NCBI GenBank assembly: GCA_002310115.1
Contig: DBYI01000091.1
Coordinates: 1 to 57,043 of the forward strand
Source: Ruminococcus flavefaciens
GTDB lineage: Bacteria; Bacillota; Clostridia; Oscillospirales; Ruminococcaceae
Direction of reading: 5' to 3'
DNA: 57,043 bases
This document shows positions 52,820 through 57,043 of the stretch, piece after piece; within the stretch, counting starts at the first letter, position 1, and each line of letters starts with the position of its first letter. The notes below the pieces were generated by a model. It ran no database searches, had not been told where the DNA came from, and was given only the letters and a program-made list of their open reading frames with translations. Made by a program: the position numbers and the translations under genes.

Positions 52820-53206
52820 ATGACAACAACTGTAAGTACCCCAAAAGAGCTTGGCGAAGCTATCAAGCGCAAAGACAGTGAGATTATCATCAAAGGTAAC
52901 CTTGGTGATGCTGTAATCACTATCCACGCAATAGGTCCTGTTGCGTGGGGCGTTGCAGCAGGCGCAATCGGTGTAGCCATCGCAGGGTTAGTCACTACTG
53001 CTGGCACTGGGGGAGCGGGTGCTCCTGCAGGTGTAGCAATGGAAGCAGTTGCAGCTCCAGCACTCGTTGCAAGCTTAGGAAGTATCAGTGTATCAACTGT
53101 AGCGATTGCTATCGCAATAGCAGGTGGTGGAGTAGGTGCTCTTACCACTATGCGTAAGTACAAGGTCATAAAAAAATGGGGCAAGGTGCGTCTGATCAGG
53201 CGCTAA
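52820..53206 (+). CDS. 128-aa Gly/Ala-rich membrane-like protein
   Basis: ATG 52820 is 7-8 nt after AAGGAGA; the ATG at 52814 is too close. A soluble N-terminal strand-helix segment (TTTVSTPKELGEAIKRKDSE) is followed by two long hydrophobic stretches. One is PVAWGVAAGAIGVAIAGLVT. The other runs through LVASLGSISVSTVAIAIAIA to the GGGVGAL turn. A strongly basic tail (KYKVIKKWGKVRLIRR) closes the protein. The layout suggests a membrane-inserting hairpin with a cytoplasmic anchor, comparable in concept to small pore-forming effectors. A degraded copy lies at 51710. The family is unknown to me. Confidence 0.65.
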   Translation: MTTTVSTPKELGEAIKRKDSEIIIKGNLGDAVITIHAIGPVAWGVAAGAIGVAIAGLVTTAGTGGAGAPAGVAMEAVAAPALVASLGSISVSTVAIAIAIAGGGVGALTTMRKYKVIKKWGKVRLIRR

Positions 53207-53240
53207 CTCCCAACCGTGCTTTCATTGGGGAGGTGATATC

Positions 53241-53333
53241 ATGAAAACGGTACTTGGAGTAATGGCAGCTGTTCTTAGCGGAATTGCAGCATTTGCTACA
53301 GCTATGAGTGCGTTAGAGGATAAGTCAGAGTAA
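53241..53333 (+). CDS. 30-aa hydrophobic peptide
   Basis: ATG 53241 follows GGGGAGGTG. MKTVLGVMAAVLSGIAAFAT is a hydrophobic Ala-rich helix long enough to span a membrane, followed by AMSALEDKSE. It lies 34 bp after the Gly/Ala-rich gene, in the box-5 transcript. Confidence 0.55.
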   Translation: MKTVLGVMAAVLSGIAAFATAMSALEDKSE

Positions 53334-53373
53334 TTTGATTTATTGTGTACTTAATCTCAGGGAGGTGAGATAT

Positions 53374-53445
53374 ATGTGGGGATTCATTGCAACTGCGTGC
53401 ACTGCACTCGCTACTATTCTTACAGCAGCTCTACAGCTGCTGTAA
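53374..53445 (+). CDS. 23-aa hydrophobic peptide
   Basis: ATG 53374 follows GGGAGGTGAG. The peptide starts MWGFIATACTALATILTAAL and ends QLL; it is uncharged and strongly hydrophobic. Its last ten codons lie in a perfect 15-bp hairpin (53416-53430 / 53435-53449). Confidence 0.55.
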   Translation: MWGFIATACTALATILTAALQLL

Positions 53446-53449
53446 GAAT
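53416..53449 (+). terminator. 15-bp hairpin overlapping the last peptide gene
   Basis: ATTCTTACAGCAGCT (53416-53430) and AGCTGCTGTAAGAAT (53435-53449), loop CTAC. It is followed by AATTAT, not a strong T-run, so it may protect or regulate the mRNA as well as terminate. Confidence 0.7.
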
Positions 53450-53476
53450 AATTATCCGATGGTAAACCTTCTGACC

Positions 53477-53594
53477 TTGACATAATGTTTAATAAATGCT
53501 AGAATTATATTAAATCAAAGTATTGCATGAGGCGTTTAACCAACACTTTGTGCAACACTAACAAATAAATATTTGTTGGTTTGTATACTTTGAG
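53477..53594 (+). promoter_or_regulatory. Leader and promoter of CRISPR array 3
   Basis: TTGACA (53477-53482), 17 bp, TAGAAT (53500-53505). From about 53505 the leader is nearly identical to that of array 2, including AACCAACA (53538-53545) / TGTTGGTT (53574-53581). Confidence 0.8.
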
Positions 53595-53896
53595 GAACTA
53601 CACCCCTACCAAGTGGTTGGGGTCTGAAACAACGTCATCCATCAGTGACTTGAGATCCACAGAACTACACCCCTACCAAGTGGTTGGGGTCTGAAACGAA
53701 TATTTTCTGTTGATGCATCCTCTGCCAAGAACTACCCCCCTGCCAAGTGGTTGGGGTCTGAAACCGTTTACATAGATGCATGACTGTGTTCCAAGAACTA
53801 CACCCCTACCAAGTGGTTGGGGTCTGAAACTACATGTTTTGCATTCTTAAGCATTTCTGGGAACTACACCCCTGTCAAGCAGTTGGAGTGATGAAA
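53595..53896 (+). CRISPR. CRISPR array 3: 4 repeats plus a degenerate fifth
   Basis: 36-nt repeats at 53595, 53662, 53729 (A to C at its 8th base) and 53795. A decayed terminal repeat lies at 53861-53896 (CTGTCAAGCAGTTGGAGTGA). Spacers are 31, 31, 30 and 30 nt. The repeat is a hybrid of array 1 (CCTACC) and array 2 (GGTTGGGG) forms, retaining a paired stem. Confidence 0.95.
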
Positions 53897-53900
53897 TGAA

Positions 53901-53935
53901 ATATCCCCCATGCAAAGTGCATGGGGGATATTGTC
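53901..53935 (+). terminator. Terminator of array 3
   Basis: Perfect 14-bp arms ATATCCCCCATGCA (53901-53914) and TGCATGGGGGATAT (53918-53931), then TGTCTTT. Confidence 0.8.
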
Positions 53936-53959
53936 TTTATATGGCAGATATGGTATAAT
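53931..53959 (+). promoter_or_regulatory. Promoter of the WYL operon
   Basis: TTGTCT (53931-53936), 17 bp, TATAAT (53954-53959), 22 bp before the first WYL gene. It begins on the last base of the array-3 terminator. Confidence 0.75.
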
Positions 53960-53981
53960 TATTGTAATTAGGGGGTGCGAT

Positions 53982-55220
53982 ATGGAAAACAAAGGAAAAC
54001 AGCGCGAGTTCATAAAAGATTATAATAAAATAGTACCGTTTCTGGAGAAGGTATTCTATTATGGTACGTTTTCATCTGAGGACTATGAAAAAATGGATAT
54101 GATGAAAAAGTCAAAATATTCGGATTATAAGCGAATACTTGAATTTGCTTTTAGAGATGTGTTATATGAAAAAAAGAATATTAACGGCAAGAAGGCTCTT
54201 GGTCTGCGCATAGATCATTTCTATGACCCACACAGGGCATTTCTGCGCTTTTTTACGTTAAAGAGCTTTGTTAGCATAGAAAGGCTGTTTCTGACCTGTT
54301 ATATTCTTAAGCGAATAAGTAAAAAGGGCAAATGCACTATTAATGATATTTGTATCGGCCTTGATGAAGTATCCGTTGATGATGAAGTAAAAGACAGAAA
54401 GTCTACTATAAGCCGTATTATAAAGAATATGGTGGATTACGGCTTCCTCATAAAAAAAGGTTCGGCATATTCTATTAATACAGGAGCAAAAACGCTGAAT
54501 AATGTTGCACTGCTTAACCTTATAGATATATGTACCAACGCTTATCCTATCTCGATATGCGGAAGCTGTATACAGAACAAGATAGACCAGAATTATCAAA
54601 GCCCATTCCTTATTAAGCATCTTCATCTCGGACAGATATTCAATGATGAGTTGATATGGAAACTTTTGATATATGCCAATGAAAAAAAACAGCTATGCAT
54701 AGAATTGAAAAAAGGCATCAAGCTTCGAGAGTTGTTGCCGTATCGTATTATTACAAACAGAGAAACAGGTAGGCAGTATCTATTTGCCATTTATGTTGGT
54801 ACCAATAACTTTGATGAGTATCTGATGCTCAGACTTGATAAAATTAGTGATATTAAAATAGAAGCTTCTGAATGTGAAATCCCTGATGATACTGTTTTGA
54901 AAGAAAAATATGATACAGCTTTCAGATACAGCTTTAACGGAACTACTTTTCTAAAACGAGATCAACAGCCTGAGAGCGGTATCCTTGTTTATGACAAAAG
55001 TTTTGAATGGAATATAAAAAAGCATTTTCCTTATAGTGATGCGGTTTCAGTTGATGAAAAGCATAATAAAGTCAGTATAAAAGTTAATACACTCACAGAA
55101 CTAAAGCCGTGGTTAAGACGAAATTATGATAAGGTTTCGCTTGTTGAAAGCTCCGATGATACAGTTGATAAAATGTGTGACGAATTAAAAAAATGGAGGA
55201 AAATGTATGGAATTATCTAA
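53982..55220 (+). CDS. WYL-domain accessory protein 1 of the Cas13d locus
   Basis: This 412-aa protein starts at ATG 53982 after GGGGGTG. Residues about 95-150 form a winged-helix-like segment (KGKCTINDICIGLDEV, STISRIIKNMVDYGFLIKKG). A WYL domain from about 215 has KLRELLPYRIITNRETGRQY LFAIYVG. A WCX-like C-terminal part ends TELKPWLRRNYDKVSLVES. WYL proteins bind nucleic acid or nucleotide ligands and regulate CRISPR and defence loci; WYL1 of another Ruminococcus enhances Cas13d. It overlaps the second WYL gene by 14 bp. It is a good candidate regulator of the shared-box promoters, but no direct proof is visible. Confidence 0.85.
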   Translation: MENKGKQREFIKDYNKIVPFLEKVFYYGTFSSEDYEKMDMMKKSKYSDYKRILEFAFRDVLYEKKNINGKKALGLRIDHFYDPHRAFLRFFTLKSFVSIERLFLTCYILKRISKKGKCTINDICIGLDEVSVDDEVKDRKSTISRIIKNMVDYGFLIKKGSAYSINTGAKTLNNVALLNLIDICTNAYPISICGSCIQNKIDQNYQSPFLIKHLHLGQIFNDELIWKLLIYANEKKQLCIELKKGIKLRELLPYRIITNRETGRQYLFAIYVGTNNFDEYLMLRLDKISDIKIEASECEIPDDTVLKEKYDTAFRYSFNGTTFLKRDQQPESGILVYDKSFEWNIKKHFPYSDAVSVDEKHNKVSIKVNTLTELKPWLRRNYDKVSLVESSDDTVDKMCDELKKWRKMYGII

Positions 55221-56193
55221 GCTTGAACTTATCAATGTATATAATAATTGCTATTTTATTTCCCTTGTAAATGTTCTGAATAGTCTTACTGACGGCGAAA
55301 AGCTCGACAAATACAAACTTAATAACAGGATTGCAAACGTTGTCAACGATTCTCAGGGATACTTTTCTGGTAAAATAGCCGATGAGGTTTTTGATAAATG
55401 TTCATTGCTGTTTGATATAACTCCTGATAAAACCTTCATAAGCCGAAACAAAGTACCTATACCAACGTGTTTTACTGTAATAGAAAGAATTTATATCAAA
55501 TCTTTGATAAACAGCAAATACGGAAAACTGTTCCTTTCTCCAAAAGAAGCGGAAGAAATAATATCCTGTCTCGGAGATGTTCCCGATGTACCGATAAATG
55601 ATTATCTCATTTCCTTGCCGTCAAGAACTTATGACTACAGTGATAAATATATAAATAATGTCCGTTTCTTACTAATGGCGATTAAAGAGAACAAAGAAAT
55701 AATCTATTCTAACAAGACAAAAGAAATTGTACACAAAAACAAGCATGGCTATCCAATCAGAATAGAGTATTCTGCATTATATGACCTATTTCAACTATCA
55801 CTATGGTCATCTGAAGGAAATCGTCCTGTTAAGATCAATTTACATTCAATTTATGGTATAAATTTAACAGGAAATGTTTGGGGCGAAAAAAAGTCTCCAA
55901 TCGAGATGATGGAGACTAAACGCTGCCAAGAGCCTATTGTTATCGAAATAAGTAACGACAATAATACACTTGAAAGAGCAAATATATTGTTTTCTATGTA
56001 TAATACTGAAACAGAGAAGCTCAAAAATGGAACATATAGGAAAAAGCTTTACTATTATTACTTTGATGAGAACGAAATCGTTAACAGTATTTTTTCATTC
56101 GGGCCTTATGTTAAAGTGATTTCTCCAACAGTTATAGTTGACAAAATTAAGGAAAAAATAATTAGTCTCTCCTCAATAAGCAACATCCTCTAA
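55207..56193 (+). CDS. WYL-domain accessory protein 2 of the Cas13d locus
   Basis: This 328-aa protein has ATG 55207 after GGAGG, inside the end of the first WYL gene. The N-terminal third is helical. A WYL-like beta domain lies at about 165-225 (KEIIYSNKTKEIVHKNKHGY, PIRIEYSALYDLFQLSLWSS). The C-terminal region includes YYYYFDENEIVNSIFSFGPY and a final VKVISP, the usual WCX-like ending. It probably pairs with the upstream protein as a heteromer. Confidence 0.7.
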   Translation: MELSKLELINVYNNCYFISLVNVLNSLTDGEKLDKYKLNNRIANVVNDSQGYFSGKIADEVFDKCSLLFDITPDKTFISRNKVPIPTCFTVIERIYIKSLINSKYGKLFLSPKEAEEIISCLGDVPDVPINDYLISLPSRTYDYSDKYINNVRFLLMAIKENKEIIYSNKTKEIVHKNKHGYPIRIEYSALYDLFQLSLWSSEGNRPVKINLHSIYGINLTGNVWGEKKSPIEMMETKRCQEPIVIEISNDNNTLERANILFSMYNTETEKLKNGTYRKKLYYYYFDENEIVNSIFSFGPYVKVISPTVIVDKIKEKIISLSSISNIL

Positions 56194-56280
56194 AACTTTC
56201 AATTTTCTTTGCTCAGCGTAAGGGATGGGTTTGGTTGACGCTTACAAACAACTCTTTTTATAATCATTTGCTCTTATATA

Positions 56281-56325
56281 AAATGCGGCAGGGCGCTATA
56301 AATTGCGTTCTGCCGCATTTTTTTA
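56281..56325. terminator. Bidirectional terminator
   Basis: Arms AAATGCGGCAG (56281-56291) and CTGCCGCATTT (56310-56320), with a further T-run. It lies between the WYL operon and the convergent TPR gene. Confidence 0.85.
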
Positions 56326-56361
56326 TTCTAGTTCTCCCCTCTGTTTAGACTGTAGGTAATG

Positions 56362-56610
56362 CTACCAAGACTCGTCGCGCTTTTTTCTGTATTCCTCCCA
56401 AGACTCGTCGCGCTTTTTTTGGTATTCCTCAGCCTTGTCATAGTTGCCCATGCAAAAATAAGTCCGACTGATATCAGAATATGTCATACCAATACTATGA
56501 TGATCAGTTCCAGATACTCTTTTAAGAATTGAAAGAGCTTTAAAATGCCATTCTAAAGCTTTATTATACTCGCCTTTGTCATCGTAAATACTGCCAATTG
56601 CAAATGTCAA
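56362..56610 (-). pseudogene. TPR protein, 5'-truncated by the IS element
   Basis: About 82 residues of tetratricopeptide repeats remain (GSIYDDKGEYNKALEWHFKA, TYSDISRTYFCMGNYDKAEE), followed by a tandem tail KKRDESWEEYRKKRDESW. The tail is encoded by a roughly 33-bp direct repeat near 56368-56430. The only start is a TTG at the edge of the IS21 region. The N-terminal part, expected to the right, is replaced by the insertion sequence. Confidence 0.65.
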
Positions 56611-57043
56611 TATAATAATGTAGCTTTTTGAAACTATAATAATGTATGAAAACCGACATTATTATAGTTGATTTTTAAGATTCTAAAAGAACTAACATGT
56701 TGGTTCAGTTATCCTCAGAAAGGAACTGCATCTGATCTTTTAGCCTGTAAGAAGGACCATTGATATTGACAACTGTACAATGATGAAGCAATCGGTCTAG
56801 TAGTGCATTAGTCAATACAGGTTCCTGAAAAATATCAGCCCACTTTGAAAAAGGACTATTCGTTGTTATGATCGTTGATAGTTTCTCATATCTTTTCGCA
56901 ATCAGATTAAAAAAGAGATTTGCCGAATCTACGTCCATTTTCTGATAACCCAGTTCATCTATTATCAGAAGTTTGTAACGGCAGAAGAATTTGATTCTTG
57001 TTTCAAGCCTGTTTTCATTGGATGCTTTCTTTAATTGTGATAT
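56611..57043 (-). mobile_element. End of an IS21-family element
   Basis: istB (56705 to the window edge) plus about 94 bp of end sequence. The end has repeated ATAATAATGT / ACATTATTATA motifs near 56611-56670, as in the multiple terminal repeats of IS21 elements. The exact tip, probably TGTCAATATA near 56606, abuts the broken TPR gene. The rest lies outside the window. Confidence 0.65.
56705..57043 (-). CDS. istB: IstB-like transposition ATPase (partial)
   Basis: The frame is open from the window edge to TAA at 56705. Visible parts are the Walker B region YKLLIIDELGYQKMDVDSAN, then SPFSKWADIFQEPVLTNALL, DRLLHHCTVVNI and SYRLKDQM. IstB is the AAA+ helper of the IS21 transposase. The N-terminal Walker A and istA lie outside the window. 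The ATG at 56938 is internal. Confidence 0.9.
   Translation of the reverse strand: MSQLKKASNENRLETRIKFFCRYKLLIIDELGYQKMDVDSANLFFNLIAKRYEKLSTIITTNSPFSKWADIFQEPVLTNALLDRLLHHCTVVNINGPSYRLKDQMQFLSEDN

Noticed and set aside
52705..53184. 159-aa minus-strand ORF rich in Ala/Pro/Thr
   Set aside because: Shadow of the Gly/Ala-rich plus-strand gene; no ribosome binding site or promoter on the minus strand.

Overview
The window looks like the chromosome of a low-GC, plant-fibre-degrading gut Clostridium relative of the genus Ruminococcus (Oscillospiraceae). The reasons are a dockerin-like secreted protein, Cna-B sortase pili, a T7SS/WXG100 toxin locus, and above all a type VI-D (Cas13d) CRISPR locus, a system known mainly from Ruminococcus and Eubacterium siraeum. 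No genome was searched, so the species is left open.

Region by region. (1) About 1-6.4 kb, minus strand: a decayed WXG100/LXG-type polymorphic toxin locus. A WXG100 gene (frameshifted), a coiled-coil gene (truncated) and the start of a large effector (nonsense codon) bracket a string of orphan toxin-immunity cassettes. Four of the cassettes begin at the same His-Pro (HPFYV-like) point of a pretoxin HINT domain. The payloads include a DddA/SCP1.201-like deaminase with an Imm1-like immunity protein, a CdiA-CT-like nuclease with a pentapeptide-repeat immunity protein, and two copies of a third toxin with paralogous immunity proteins. (2) About 6.7-19 kb: a pilus cluster with two divergent operons (signal peptidases, sortases, LPxTG pilins, and a 1599-aa tip adhesin with carbohydrate-binding-like modules). 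(3) About 19.1-25.1 kb: a metal chaperone with a P-type ATPase, an ARMT1/DUF89-like protein, rubrerythrin, a YczE-like membrane protein and a MATE transporter. (4) About 25.4-34.7 kb: an operon-like DNA-processing group, consisting of a DEDD exonuclease-RecQ-UvrD fusion, a possible RNase-H-fold protein, a topoisomerase III-like enzyme and an unknown protein. (5) About 34.7-41.6 kb: accessory DNA with an IS200/IS605-like remnant, a DUF6688-like membrane protein, a 3' fragment of tRNA-Met (likely an attachment site), two paralogous unknown proteins, a cell-wall-binding-repeat protein and a broken DUF960 gene. (6) 41.7-44.7 kb: a secreted dockerin/TSP3/C-type-lectin protein.

(7) 45-56.2 kb is the most interesting part: a complete Cas13d island with cas1, cas2, cas13d, three CRISPR arrays with related leaders, and two WYL-domain genes. 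Between them sit at least nine very small genes that standard gene callers would miss. Most encode 16-30-residue hydrophobic or amphipathic peptides behind strong ribosome binding sites; the rest encode a Cys-rich peptide, a 69-aa protein and a Gly/Ala-rich membrane-like protein. Five transcription starts, including that of the cas1-cas2 operon, share a nearly invariant 20-bp box (TTCCRCACTTTTTGAAAACA) lying 18-21 bp upstream of a TATAAT-like element. This spacing does not fit an ordinary sigma-A promoter, so the box is probably a regulator site. The sequence therefore suggests a Cas13d-associated regulon of membrane-active small peptides, possibly controlled by the WYL proteins. That link is inference.

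(8) The right edge holds a TPR gene that appears cut by an IS21-family element; its istB runs off the window.
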